Below the pieces are notes generated by a model. It was given only the letters and a program-made list of their open reading frames with translations, did not search any database and was not told the origin of the DNA. A stretch of DNA of 42,774 bases. Source: an uncultured Lachnospiraceae bacterium (GTDB lineage: Bacteria; Bacillota; Clostridia; Lachnospirales; Lachnospiraceae). Numbering within the stretch: position 1 is the first letter of the stretch; every line of letters starts with the position of its first letter. The position numbers and the translations under genes are program-made. The stretch covers positions 50,880-93,653 of the forward strand of contig CAJUQY010000009.1 of NCBI GenBank assembly GCA_910588815.1. Direction: 5' to 3'. Below, piece by piece: positions 1-7,787 of the stretch.

Positions 1-240
1 AAGATTGCCAGCAGGCTGGCGGAGCCCGGCACGGCGAGCAGGGGAGGAAAAGAGCCCCCTACTCGATTGCAGGACACGGACGAGGAAGATTGCCAGCAAA
101 GCTGGCGGAGCCCGGCACGGCGAGCAGGGGAGGAAAAGAGCCCCCCTACTCGATTGCAGGACACGGACGAGGAAGATTGCCAGCAGGCTGGCGGAGCCCG
201 GCACGGCGAGCAGGGGAGGAAAAGAGCTCCCCTGCTCGAT
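1..240. repeat. Three tandem ~86-bp direct repeats with two hairpins per unit
   Basis: Units run 1-85, 86-172 and 173-240 (the last one partial); the array may continue left of the window. Each unit starts AAGATTGCCAGC and holds a short hairpin (GCCAGC/GCTGGC with a loop of AG or AAA) and a longer one made from CGAGCAGGGG and a downstream CCCCTACTCG arm. In units 1 and 2 the longer stem has one C/A mismatch. In unit 3 (207-238) it is a perfect 12-bp stem with an 8-nt loop. No T-tract follows, so these are not standard terminators. The array sits just upstream of dapA. Open frames across it are repetitive and arginine-rich and do not look like genes. Its function is unknown. Confidence 0.9.
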
Positions 241-279
241 AGTTGCTGATGGTTGTATCAGATGAAGGAGGAAAAGGAA

Positions 280-1170
280 ATGGCAGTATTTGAAGGCGCA
301 GGTGTGGCGATCGTCACTCCGTTTTTTGAGGACGGAACCGTAAATTATAATAGGTTGACGGAACTATTGGAGGAACAGATTGCGGCGGGGACGGATAGTA
401 TCATTATCTGTGGAACAACGGGAGAGGCATCTACATTAAGTCACGAGGAGCATCTGGAGGTGATCGGCCACACAGTGAAGGTGGTGAATGGCCGGATCCC
501 CGTTGTTGCGGGCACCGGCTCCAACAGTACTGAGACGGCAATCTATCTTTCCGTGGAGGCAGAAAAGCTGGGGGCAGACGCACTTTTGCAGGTGACGCCC
601 TATTACAATAAGGCCACGCAGAGGGGCTTGATCGCCCACTTTACGGCAGTGGCAGAGGCGGTGAAGCTGCCCATTATTTTGTATAACGTGCCCGGCCGCA
701 CCGGCTGCAATATCCTTCCGGAGACGGCAGTGGCCCTGGCAAGAAACGTGTCCAATATTGTGGGTATCAAGGAGGCCAGTGGAAATATTTCCCAGATTGC
801 GAAGCTGGCACAGCTTGCGGACGGCTGCATAGACATTTATTCCGGGAATGATGACCAGGTGGTGCCGATCCTTTCTTTGGGCGGAATCGGTGTGATCTCT
901 GTGCTTTCCAACGTGGCTCCGAAGCAGACCCATGATATGGTTATGACATATCTGAACGGTGACGTGGCGGAGAGCAGAAGGCTGCAATTAGAAGCAATAG
1001 AGCTCATTGACGCACTGTTTTGCGAGGTCAATCCCATTCCGGTCAAGACGGCTATGAACCTCATGGGGAAAGAATGCGGACCTCTGCGGGGACCCTTATC
1101 GCCCATGGAACCTCAGAATGTGGAGCGGCTAAAAAAAGCCATGGCAAATTATGGACTGAAATTGGCATAG
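280..1170 (+). CDS. dapA: 4-hydroxy-tetrahydrodipicolinate synthase
   Basis: Condenses pyruvate with aspartate semialdehyde, the first committed step of the lysine/diaminopimelate pathway (cytoplasm). The 296-residue product has the family length. Visible motifs are GTTGE (45-49), YYNK, the catalytic tyrosine in YNVPGRTG (Y135) and the Schiff-base lysine in GIKEASGN (K164). I chose the ATG at 280 because AAGGAGG lies 8 nt upstream (265-271); an upstream in-frame TTG at 253 would place that ribosome site inside the gene. dapB follows after about 50 nt, so the two are probably cotranscribed. No lysine riboswitch or clear promoter was recognised in the repeat-filled upstream region. Confidence 0.96.
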   Translation: MAVFEGAGVAIVTPFFEDGTVNYNRLTELLEEQIAAGTDSIIICGTTGEASTLSHEEHLEVIGHTVKVVNGRIPVVAGTGSNSTETAIYLSVEAEKLGADALLQVTPYYNKATQRGLIAHFTAVAEAVKLPIILYNVPGRTGCNILPETAVALARNVSNIVGIKEASGNISQIAKLAQLADGCIDIYSGNDDQVVPILSLGGIGVISVLSNVAPKQTHDMVMTYLNGDVAESRRLQLEAIELIDALFCEVNPIPVKTAMNLMGKECGPLRGPLSPMEPQNVERLKKAMANYGLKLA

Positions 1171-1218
1171 GCTTTGGTCCAGAGGAAAACGCAAATGCGA
1201 GAGGAGGAGATGAAAAAG

Positions 1219-1974
1219 ATGATACGGGCAATTATGCATGGCTGCAACGGCCACATGGGACAGGTAATTACAGGGTTGGCGGCGGAAGATGCAGAGCTTG
1301 AGATCGTGGCGGGAATTGATTTGTCAGACCATATAAAAAACACCTATCCGGTATTTTCCTCGCTGGAAGACTGCGATGCGGAAGCAGACGTGATTATCGA
1401 CTTTTGTTCGGCGAAAGCCATTGACGGCCTGCTCGGATATATGGTAAAGAGAAATCTTCCGGCGGTAATCTGCACCACCGGCCTTTCTGAGGAGCAGGTG
1501 AGAAAGGTAAGAGAGGCTTCTGCTTCTGTGGCGGTCCTCAAGTCGGCGAATATGTCTTTAGGTATCAATATGCTTTTAAAGCTTTTAAAAGAGGCGGCGC
1601 TTACATTGGCTCCGGCCGGTTTTGATATGGAGATCGTGGAACGTCACCATAATCAGAAGGTGGATGCTCCGAGCGGTACGGCTCTGGCGCTGGCGGACTC
1701 CATGAACGACGCGCTTGACCATGCATATTCCTACAAATATGACCGGTCTAAGGAGCGGGCAAAGCGGGAAAAGCAGGAGATCGGCATCAGTGCCGTCCGG
1801 GGCGGAAATATTGTCGGAGAGCATGAGGTAATTTTTGCGGGAACGGACGAGGTGATTGAATTTAAACATACGGCATACTCCAAGGCCGTATTTGCCAAGG
1901 GGGCCATTGAGGCGGCGAAATTCCTGGCAGGAAAGGCGCCGGGATTCTATGATATGAGCGATGTCATTGGCTGA
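1219..1974 (+). CDS. dapB: 4-hydroxy-tetrahydrodipicolinate reductase
   Basis: NAD(P)H-dependent reductase acting directly after DapA in diaminopimelate/lysine synthesis. The 251-residue product starts with a Rossmann glycine-rich stretch (HGCNGHMGQ) and carries the family signature ERHHNQKVDAPSGTA with the catalytic histidine pair near residues 143-144. The start is uncertain between ATG 1210 and ATG 1219. AGGAGG at 1202-1207 is only 2 nt from 1210 but 11 nt from 1219, and the shorter form matches the usual N-terminus, so 1219 is preferred. It follows dapA by 48 nt and is probably in the same operon. Confidence 0.95.
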   Translation: MIRAIMHGCNGHMGQVITGLAAEDAELEIVAGIDLSDHIKNTYPVFSSLEDCDAEADVIIDFCSAKAIDGLLGYMVKRNLPAVICTTGLSEEQVRKVREASASVAVLKSANMSLGINMLLKLLKEAALTLAPAGFDMEIVERHHNQKVDAPSGTALALADSMNDALDHAYSYKYDRSKERAKREKQEIGISAVRGGNIVGEHEVIFAGTDEVIEFKHTAYSKAVFAKGAIEAAKFLAGKAPGFYDMSDVIG

Positions 1975-2024
1975 GCGCTGGGCAAAAATGGAAAAAAATG
2001 GAACATTAGTTTTTGGCCTTCCTG

Positions 2025-2077
2025 CACATATTATAGGTAGAAACTGCGAGAAACAAATTCTCGCGGTCCAATATGTG
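2025..2077 (+). promoter_or_regulatory. Nested inverted repeats upstream of lipoprotein gene
   Basis: An outer pair CACATATT (2025-2032)/AATATGTG (2070-2077) encloses an inner hairpin GCGAGAA (2046-2052)/TTCTCGC (2058-2064). The structure ends a few bases before the AAGGAG ribosome site of the gene at 2096. A TATTAT box (2029-2034) overlaps the left outer arm and could be a -10 element, though no good -35 is seen. It may be an operator or a leader hairpin; no regulator can be named. Confidence 0.4.
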
Positions 2078-2095
2078 TAAGAAGGAGAGAAAGCA

Positions 2096-2467
2096 ATGAA
2101 AACAAAACGTTTTTCAATGATGACGGCGCTTCTTTTGCTCGCCTGCTGCCTGTGCCTTTCCGGCTGCGGAAACGGGAAAAAGGACAACAAAGAAACCAGC
2201 AACGGGGCAGAAACCCATGAGTCTTCAAACGGCGGAAACGGCGGTACAACCGATAAGAATAACGGACAGACCGGCGCGGAGACAAATGGAAATGAAGGCA
2301 GCACAAGCGCCACAACCGGAGCCGGCACAAACGGTACAACCGGAACTGATGGTACGGGGACAAATGGTACCGGCGGTGTGTTGGATGACGTGGGAGATGA
2401 CATAAGCAGGGCTGTGGATGATATGGGAAATGACCTGAGCCGGGGCCTCGGAGATGCGACAGAGTAA
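2096..2467 (+). CDS. Small secreted lipoprotein, low-complexity
   Basis: This 123-residue protein has a basic start, a hydrophobic stretch and a lipobox LSGC with the modified cysteine at residue 24, so it should be anchored to the outer face of the membrane. From about residue 25 to 100 it is dominated by Gly, Asn, Thr and Glu with short repeats such as GTNGT, a flexible linker composition. The C-terminus (DDVGDDISRAVDDMGNDLSRG) is an acidic, probably amphipathic segment repeating a DD(V/M)G(D/N)D(I/L)SR unit. The ribosome site AAGGAG lies just upstream of the ATG. No enzymatic domain is visible and I do not recognise the family. It is followed by a clear terminator, so it is a single-gene unit. 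Confidence 0.85.
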   Translation: MKTKRFSMMTALLLLACCLCLSGCGNGKKDNKETSNGAETHESSNGGNGGTTDKNNGQTGAETNGNEGSTSATTGAGTNGTTGTDGTGTNGTGGVLDDVGDDISRAVDDMGNDLSRGLGDATE

Positions 2468-2559
2468 TCAAATTGCCTACGTGGGAATAAAATCATCAGG
2501 TAAAGTGAAGATGCTGCGGCGGAGCGGAAATATGTCGTTTGGGCGACACGCCGCAGGCG

Positions 2560-2594
2560 GAGAATCCTGCAGAAGCGGGATTCTCTTTTTTTTT
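2560..2594 (+). terminator. Rho-independent terminator after lipoprotein gene
   Basis: An 11-bp stem (GAGAATCCTGC/GCGGGATTCTC, one G-T wobble) with an AGAA loop is followed by nine Ts at 2586-2594. Confidence 0.93.
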
Positions 2595-2617
2595 CGGCTT
2601 TTTGGTACATTTTGCGG

Positions 2618-2646
2618 TTGCGTTATCTATACCATTATATTATAAT
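2618..2646 (+). promoter_or_regulatory. SigA-type promoter, likely for purB-purA
   Basis: -35 TTGCGT (2618-2623), a 17-nt spacer and a consensus -10 TATAAT (2641-2646), directly after the preceding terminator. The predicted leader to purB is about 225 nt. Confidence 0.75.
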
Positions 2647-2837
2647 TTATTCGTGTTTTGCACACGCATGTCATAGGATTTGCCGGCATAAATTCTGCAT
2701 TTATAGAAATTGCAGGGGCCGTTTGGCATACAGGCATGCTCGTGAGTATAGAGGATAGATATTGGAGAATGTTGGAAGCTGATCGGTGCCAGGAATCCTT
2801 TTCGGCACAGACATTCCTTTTGTAAATGATAAATCAA

Positions 2838-2858
2838 CCCCGCAGCCAGCTGACGGGG
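2838..2858 (+). promoter_or_regulatory. Hairpin just upstream of the purB ribosome site
   Basis: CCCCG-CAGC pairs with GCTG-(A)-CGGGG, giving a 9-bp stem with one bulged A and a 2-nt loop. It ends 5 nt before AAGGAGG (2863-2869). The ~225-nt leader (2650-2878) has no other feature I recognise: no purine, ZTP or other known riboswitch pattern was evident and no long open frame looks real. The hairpin could affect translation initiation or mRNA stability. Confidence 0.45.
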
Positions 2859-2878
2859 TATCAAGGAGGAGCGGTACC

Positions 2879-4309
2879 ATGTATGACAGATATCAGAGTC
2901 CCTTGTCAGAACGTTACGCCAGCAAGGAAATGCAGTATATTTTTTCGCCGGATAAGAAATTCCGGACATGGAGGAGGCTTTGGATCGCCCTTGCGGAAGC
3001 TGAGCATGAACTGGGACTGCCTGTGACAAGGGAGCAGATTGAGGAGCTTAAGGCTCATCAGGACGACATCAATTATGAGGTGGCGAAGCAGAGGGAAAAA
3101 GAGGTGCGCCATGATGTCATGTCCCATGTGTATGCTTACGGGGTTCAGTGCCCGAATGCGAAGGGGATCATTCACCTGGGAGCGACCTCCTGCTATGTGG
3201 GGGACAATACGGACATTATTATTATGACAGAGGCCCTGCGCCTGGTGCGGAAAAAGCTGGTCAATGTGATCGGCGAACTGGCGGCCTTTGCGGATAAATA
3301 CAAGGCTCAGCCGACCCTGGCTTTCACCCATTTTCAGCCGGCTCAGCCGACGACGGTGGGGAAGCGGGCGGCTCTGTGGCTGCAGGATCTGACCCTGGAT
3401 CTGGAGGATGTGGATCATGTGCTCGGCGCCATGAAGCTTTTGGGCTCCAAGGGGACTACCGGGACCCAGGCCAGCTTTCTGGAGCTTTTTGACGGAGACC
3501 ATGAAAAGGTCAAAGAGATTGACAGAAAGATTGCCGAAAAGATGGGCTTTGACGGCTGCTATGCCGTGTCCGGCCAGACATATTCCAGAAAGATAGACAG
3601 CCGGGTGCTGAATGTTCTGGCAGGGATTGCGCAGAGCGCTCACAAGTTTTCCAATGATATCCGGCTGCTGCAGCATTTAAAAGAGGTGGAGGAGCCCTTC
3701 GAGAAAAGCCAGATCGGTTCTTCCGCCATGGCCTATAAGCGCAACCCCATGCGCAGCGAGCGGATGGCATCCCTGGCGGATTATGTGATGGCGGATGCCA
3801 TGAATCCCATGCTTGTGGCTTCGACCCAGTGGTTTGAGCGGACATTGGACGATTCGGCCAACAAGCGCCTCAGCGTTCCCGAGGGATTCCTGGCAGTGGA
3901 CGGAATCCTGGATCTGTATCTGAACGTGGTAGACGGTCTGGTGGTATATCCGAAGGTCATCGAGAAGCGGCTCATGTCGGAGCTGCCCTTTATGGCTACA
4001 GAAAATATCATGATGGACGCTGTGAAGGCGGGCGGGGACAGGCAGGAGCTCCACGAGAGGATCCGCACCCTGTCCATGGAGGCCGGCCGGAATGTGAAGG
4101 TGAACGGCCTGGATAACAATCTGTTGGAGCTGATTGCCGCCGATCCTGCTTTTAACATGAGCCTTGAGGAGCTTAAAAAGACCATGGAGCCGGCCCGGTA
4201 TGTGGGACGGGCGCCGGAGCAGGTGGAGGAGTTCCTTGCAGAAGTCATCCGCCCGCTCCTTGAGGAAAACAAAGGGCTTCTCGGTGTCAAGGCGGAAATA
4301 AACGTATAA
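2879..4309 (+). CDS. purB: Adenylosuccinate lyase
   Basis: Cleaves SAICAR and adenylosuccinate, releasing fumarate, in purine synthesis. The 476-residue product belongs to the fumarase/aspartase superfamily. It shows TSCYVGDNTD (the TS-x-D-x-D type region) and the signature GSSAMAYKRNPMRSE, beginning near residue 280. The start at ATG 2879 is fixed by AAGGAGG at 2863-2869 and gives MYDRYQSPLSERYAS, typical of the clostridial/animal-like form of PurB. purA follows after 17 nt, so the last two steps to AMP are encoded together. Its own promoter is predicted at 2618-2646. Confidence 0.96.
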   Translation: MYDRYQSPLSERYASKEMQYIFSPDKKFRTWRRLWIALAEAEHELGLPVTREQIEELKAHQDDINYEVAKQREKEVRHDVMSHVYAYGVQCPNAKGIIHLGATSCYVGDNTDIIIMTEALRLVRKKLVNVIGELAAFADKYKAQPTLAFTHFQPAQPTTVGKRAALWLQDLTLDLEDVDHVLGAMKLLGSKGTTGTQASFLELFDGDHEKVKEIDRKIAEKMGFDGCYAVSGQTYSRKIDSRVLNVLAGIAQSAHKFSNDIRLLQHLKEVEEPFEKSQIGSSAMAYKRNPMRSERMASLADYVMADAMNPMLVASTQWFERTLDDSANKRLSVPEGFLAVDGILDLYLNVVDGLVVYPKVIEKRLMSELPFMATENIMMDAVKAGGDRQELHERIRTLSMEAGRNVKVNGLDNNLLELIAADPAFNMSLEELKKTMEPARYVGRAPEQVEEFLAEVIRPLLEENKGLLGVKAEINV

Positions 4310-4326
4310 TTTAGGAGGAGAAAACA

Positions 4327-5616
4327 ATGGTAAGAGCAATTGTAGGGGCCAACTGGGGTGATGAGGGAAAAGGCAAGATCACGGATATGCTGGCCGAAGA
4401 ATCGGATATCATTATCCGGTTTCAGGGCGGCAGTAATGCAGGCCATACCATTATCAACAATTATGGCAAGTTCGCACTGCATCTGCTTCCTTCCGGTGTG
4501 TTTTACGGCCATACCACCAGCATTATCGGAAACGGCGTGGCGCTCAATATTCCTTATCTGCTGGAGGAGATCAAGGCTCTGGAAGAGAAGGGAGTGCCCA
4601 CGCCGAAGATTCTCGTATCCGACCGGGCACAGATTTTGATGCCTTACCATATGCTTTTGGACGCCTGCGAGGAAGCTCGTCTGGCAGGCAAATCCTTTGG
4701 CTCCACCAAGTCCGGTATTGCGCCTTTCTATTCCGATAAATATGCGAAGATCGGCTTTCAGGTCAGCGAGCTCTTCGGCTGTCCGGATGCGCTGAAGGAA
4801 AAGGTGGAGAATGTCTGCACTTTGAAGAACGTAATGCTCACGAATCTGTATCATCAGCCGGCCCTCAAGCCAGAAGAGATATACGGGATGCTGATGGAGT
4901 ACAAGGAGATGGTGGCGCCGTATGTGTGCGATGTTTCCTCATATCTTCACCAGGCTCTGCAGGAGGGGAAGAATATTTTGCTGGAGGGGCAGTTGGGCTC
5001 CTTAAAGGATCCGGACCACGGCATTTACCCTATGGTAACCTCTTCCTCCACTCTGGCAGCCTACGGCGCGATCGGAGCGGGAATTCCTCCTTACGAGATC
5101 AAGAATATTACCACCGTTGTGAAGGCTTATTCCAGTGCGGTGGGGGCCGGGGCCTTTGTCAGTGAAATTTTTGGCGGGGAAGCCCAGGAGCTGCGGGATC
5201 GGGGCGGAGACGGCGGAGAATACGGCGCGACTACGGGTCGTCCCAGAAGAGTAGGGTGGTTTGATGCGGTGGCCAGCCGTTACGGCTGCAGAGTCCAGGG
5301 GGCGACGGAGGTGGCGCTGACAGTCCTTGATGTGCTGGGGTATCTCGATGAGATCCCCGTCTGCGTAGGCTATGAGTTTGACGGAAAGATCATGAAGGAT
5401 TTCCCCGTGACCTCCATGCTGGAGTACTGTAAGCCGGTTTATAAAAAACTCCCCGGGTGGAAATGCGATATCCGCGGCATCCGGAATTACGAGGAGCTTC
5501 CGGAAAACTGTAAGAGTTATATCGATGAGATCGAAAGGGAGTTGGGCGTACCGGTGACCATGGTGTCCAACGGCCCGGGCAGAAGCGAGATCATCAAGAG
5601 GGGTCCTCTTATCTGA
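4327..5616 (+). CDS. purA: Adenylosuccinate synthetase
   Basis: GTP-dependent ligation of IMP and aspartate to adenylosuccinate, the substrate of the neighbouring PurB. The 429-residue product has the N-terminal loop WGDEGKGK (10-17, catalytic Asp12), QGGSNAGHT with catalytic His40, and the GTP/IMP-site stretch TTGRPRRVGWFD. GGAGGAG lies 7 nt upstream of the ATG. The 17-nt gap to purB argues for one transcript. Confidence 0.97.
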   Translation: MVRAIVGANWGDEGKGKITDMLAEESDIIIRFQGGSNAGHTIINNYGKFALHLLPSGVFYGHTTSIIGNGVALNIPYLLEEIKALEEKGVPTPKILVSDRAQILMPYHMLLDACEEARLAGKSFGSTKSGIAPFYSDKYAKIGFQVSELFGCPDALKEKVENVCTLKNVMLTNLYHQPALKPEEIYGMLMEYKEMVAPYVCDVSSYLHQALQEGKNILLEGQLGSLKDPDHGIYPMVTSSSTLAAYGAIGAGIPPYEIKNITTVVKAYSSAVGAGAFVSEIFGGEAQELRDRGGDGGEYGATTGRPRRVGWFDAVASRYGCRVQGATEVALTVLDVLGYLDEIPVCVGYEFDGKIMKDFPVTSMLEYCKPVYKKLPGWKCDIRGIRNYEELPENCKSYIDEIERELGVPVTMVSNGPGRSEIIKRGPLI

Positions 5617-5750
5617 GTAATCGGGCGGGGCTTTTTACCTTCTCGACGCGCGGGGGCTGTGCGCCTGTGACGCACGTTTGGCGCGGCCGGAGCGCAGGCG
5701 CGGACAGATTTGTGCCGCATACCTCCCCGCCGCACCTATGCGCATAAATA

Positions 5751-5782
5751 AGCGTCGGAGATTTTGTGTCTTCGGCGCTTTT
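5751..5782 (+). terminator. Probable terminator after purA
   Basis: An 11-bp stem AGCGTCGGAGA/TCTTCGGCGCT (two G-T wobbles) with a 7-nt loop, followed by a short T run (TTTTC). The T-tract is weak. The rest of 5617-5811 is GC-rich and holds no gene I can support. Confidence 0.5.
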
Positions 5783-5811
5783 CATAACAGGAGAAAACGC
5801 AGGGGGGAACG

Positions 5812-6417
5812 ATGATACATACATTAATTTTTGACATTGGAAACGTGCTGGCGGACTTCAACTGGAGAGGTTATCTGGACAGCCGGAAGCTGCCGCGGGA
5901 GGAGCATGAGGTCGTGGAGCGGGTTCTTTTTATGAGCCCAATGTGGAAAGAAGTGGATCGGGGGAGCTTGTCCGACGAGGAGCTTTTGGAAATTATTTGC
6001 CGGGAGGCGCCTGCTTATGGAGAACTGATCCGGAAAATCTATGGGGGAGCGGGGGTAGCTGTGCAGGAATATCCTTACGCCCCCGGACTTTTAAAGAAGC
6101 TAAAAGAGCAAGGGTATAAAATTTATATTCTCTCGAACTATGGGAAGACCTTTTTTGAAGAGCGAAAGCCCTATTTTCGGTTTTTGGACTATGCGGACGG
6201 ACAGGTGATCTCCTATCAGGAGAAATTTGTCAAGCCGGAGCCGGAGATATATGAAACGCTGCTGTCCAGATATGGGATCTCTCCGGAAGAGGCTGTCTTT
6301 TTCGACGATCTTCCGGCCAATCTGGAAGCAGCGGAGAAATTTGGCATTCATACAGTACAGGTGACCGGCTACGAGTCCATTAAAGAAGGGCTTAGTCGGT
6401 TTGGGATCCGAATTTGA
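5812..6417 (+). CDS. HAD-family phosphatase (YihX-like)
   Basis: A 201-residue haloacid dehalogenase superfamily hydrolase. Motif I is FDIGNV with nucleophile Asp8. The position two residues on is Gly rather than Asp, as in the YihX/epoxide-hydrolase-N-terminal group. Motif II is ILSNY, motif III is a lysine in KFVKPEPEIY, and motif IV is FFDDLPANL. A small helical cap lies between motifs I and II. The substrate is not predictable from sequence; characterised relatives act on sugar phosphates such as glucose-1-phosphate. GGGGGGAAC precedes the ATG. It follows the probable purA terminator and is likely a separate unit. Confidence 0.88.
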   Translation: MIHTLIFDIGNVLADFNWRGYLDSRKLPREEHEVVERVLFMSPMWKEVDRGSLSDEELLEIICREAPAYGELIRKIYGGAGVAVQEYPYAPGLLKKLKEQGYKIYILSNYGKTFFEERKPYFRFLDYADGQVISYQEKFVKPEPEIYETLLSRYGISPEEAVFFDDLPANLEAAEKFGIHTVQVTGYESIKEGLSRFGIRI

Positions 6418-6457
6418 CTGCAGGCTATATGGGCCGGAAAACTGACGCTTGAGGCAG

Positions 6458-7153
6458 TCAGATGTTCCAGAGAACCTGTAAGGCCAGGCCGTCGACGATC
6501 AGATCAAAATGCTCCTGGTAATAGGCCTCCTGGATCTGAGCACCCTTTACATGGGTGCCGAACTCGGACAGGGTATTGAAAACCCTGGCGAAATCCTCTG
6601 CGCCGTAGCCCTGGTGGCTGATGACCAGGAAATACTTTCCGTCTGCCGGGTTCCGGTAGAGGGAGTTGTGGCCGTCAAAAGAATTTTTCAGCACTTTGGC
6701 GGCCTGGGAGACGGTATCCAGAGAAGAAAAGCGGAAAATCCGCAGACTGTCCGCATCGGCGGCTTCCTCCGGTTCCGCAGAAGGGGACGTAAGCTCCGGT
6801 GCGGGTGCACCCTCTAAGAGGAGCGGCGCCCCGGTCTCGGAAAGGGAATCGGTCTCAGTCTCGGAGCCGGGAGAAAACTTGGCGAAACGGGTGTCCAATT
6901 CCTCTGGGTCGTCCACCTTTGTGATGATCAGCATGATACTGTCGCTGGATAACGGAATCGCCTCCACCATCAGCGGATTGTCTTCGGCATCAAACCCGAA
7001 ATCGTTAAAGGCCTGCTGCATCATTTCCCGGAACAGATTGCGGGCCCGCATGCTGCCGTAAGCCAGCTCTCCGAGATTTAACTGACGGTCTGTCAGGTCA
7101 TTGCTGTTTAGAGTACAGCGGATCTGGTTTTCATTGATTTTTTCTATCTTCAA
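6458..7153 (-). CDS. mecA: Adaptor protein MecA
   Basis: Adaptor that delivers substrates to the ClpC chaperone in Firmicutes. The 231-residue product has the conserved N-terminal domain (MKIEKINENQIRCTL, then a segment rich in LNLGELAYGS), an acidic Ser/Glu/Ala-rich linker around 95-130, and the C-terminal domain that binds ClpC (about 130-231). The start is a TTG at 7153, supported by an extended ribosome site AGGAAGTGATC 9 nt away, close to the ideal AGGAGGTGATC; no ATG gives a sensible N-terminus. It is transcribed opposite to its neighbours from a strong promoter at 7192-7220. ClpC itself is not in the window. Confidence 0.9.
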   Translation of the reverse strand: MKIEKINENQIRCTLNSNDLTDRQLNLGELAYGSMRARNLFREMMQQAFNDFGFDAEDNPLMVEAIPLSSDSIMLIITKVDDPEELDTRFAKFSPGSETETDSLSETGAPLLLEGAPAPELTSPSAEPEEAADADSLRIFRFSSLDTVSQAAKVLKNSFDGHNSLYRNPADGKYFLVISHQGYGAEDFARVFNTLSEFGTHVKGAQIQEAYYQEHFDLIVDGLALQVLWNI

Positions 7154-7191
7154 CTGTGATCACTTCCTGTTTAAGAATTATAGTTGGATTT

Positions 7192-7220
7192 AGTATATAC
7201 AATAAGCGGACAGATGTAAA
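7192..7220 (-). promoter_or_regulatory. SigA-type promoter for mecA
   Basis: On the minus strand: -35 TTTACA (7220-7215), a 17-nt spacer and -10 TATACT (7197-7192). The short leader ends at the TTG start at 7153. Confidence 0.8.
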
Positions 7221-7252
7221 GAGTCATTTTCAGGAAGAATCCTATTTTCTTC

Positions 7253-7281
7253 TTGAAATTAGGAAGAATTTGTATTATGAT
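7253..7281 (+). promoter_or_regulatory. SigA-type promoter for the small gene at 7367
   Basis: -35 TTGAAA (7253-7258), a 17-nt spacer and -10 TATGAT (7276-7281). It lies back to back with the mecA promoter. Confidence 0.75.
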
Positions 7282-7366
7282 AAAAAAGAAGCAGCACTTC
7301 ACCCCTTTCATTGTGCCTGATCAGGCAGATTTTCCCATAGAAATTGTAAAAACAGGAGAAAGGAAT

Positions 7367-7612
7367 ATGAAGAAGAAAAAATTCACAAGAGAGGAACGTG
7401 TTCGTTACGATACTCTTTTGAAGCAGATGCGGCGTTATGAGAAGCAGGGCGTGGAACTTACTCTGTCCGGCGAGCGGTGCTCTCCGGAGCAGCTTGCTTC
7501 AGCCTGTGCAGTCAAGGAACACGGCTGCTACATGGGAGATTACATATGGGATGAACAAGGCGACTTAAAAGAGATACATTATGATAAGATCGGGCGGACG
7601 GCCGGAAAATAA
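7367..7612 (+). CDS. Small basic protein of unknown function
   Basis: An 81-residue cytoplasmic protein with no signal peptide or membrane segment. It begins MKKKKFTREERVRYD, has a charged helical N-terminal half, then a compact segment with two cysteines (ERCSPEQLASACAV) and a third in HGCYMGDYIWDEQGD. The start is chosen at 7367 because AGGAGAAAGG precedes it. An in-frame extension back to 7253 would overlap the predicted promoter. I do not recognise the family. It is divergent from mecA and transcribed alone. Confidence 0.75.
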   Translation: MKKKKFTREERVRYDTLLKQMRRYEKQGVELTLSGERCSPEQLASACAVKEHGCYMGDYIWDEQGDLKEIHYDKIGRTAGK

Positions 7613-7721
7613 CAGAAAACCAACACAGACCGGCAGATGCACGGCATTTCACACACACAAAGGTAATTCTTAAAATTCTCTGATTTTTTAATCATTCTCC
7701 ATTTCCCCGTGAAAAATATGT

Positions 7722-7727
7722 TATACT
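7722..7727 (+). promoter_or_regulatory. Extended -10 promoter for the GH18 gene
   Basis: TATACT preceded by TG one base upstream (TGTTATACT, an extended -10). No convincing -35. It is the only promoter-like signal in 7613-7787. Confidence 0.45.
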
Positions 7728-7787
7728 GAACCTTAAAGAACGCAGGTATTTTTGAAGAAAAACAGACCGGAGGATGAGGTTACAGAT

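Noticed and set aside
1..240. CRISPR-like array or short repetitive coding genes
   Set aside because: The units are contiguous ~86-bp tandem repeats without unique spacers, no cas genes are present, and the open frames are just translations of the repeat in different phases.
253..279. Upstream TTG start for dapA
   Set aside because: The AAGGAGG ribosome site would lie within the coding region. The ATG at 280 gives the normal N-terminus.
1585..2610. Long minus-strand open frame over dapB and the lipoprotein gene
   Set aside because: It runs antisense to two well-supported genes and across a clear terminator. Its sequence is low-complexity and has no recognisable domain.
2650..2878. Purine or ZTP riboswitch in the purB leader
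   Set aside because: I looked for the conserved cores and did not find them; only a small hairpin next to the ribosome site is visible. A covariance-model search would settle it.
2906..4854. Long minus-strand open frames opposite purB and purA
   Set aside because: They are antisense shadows of highly conserved genes, with no ribosome site and no family resemblance.
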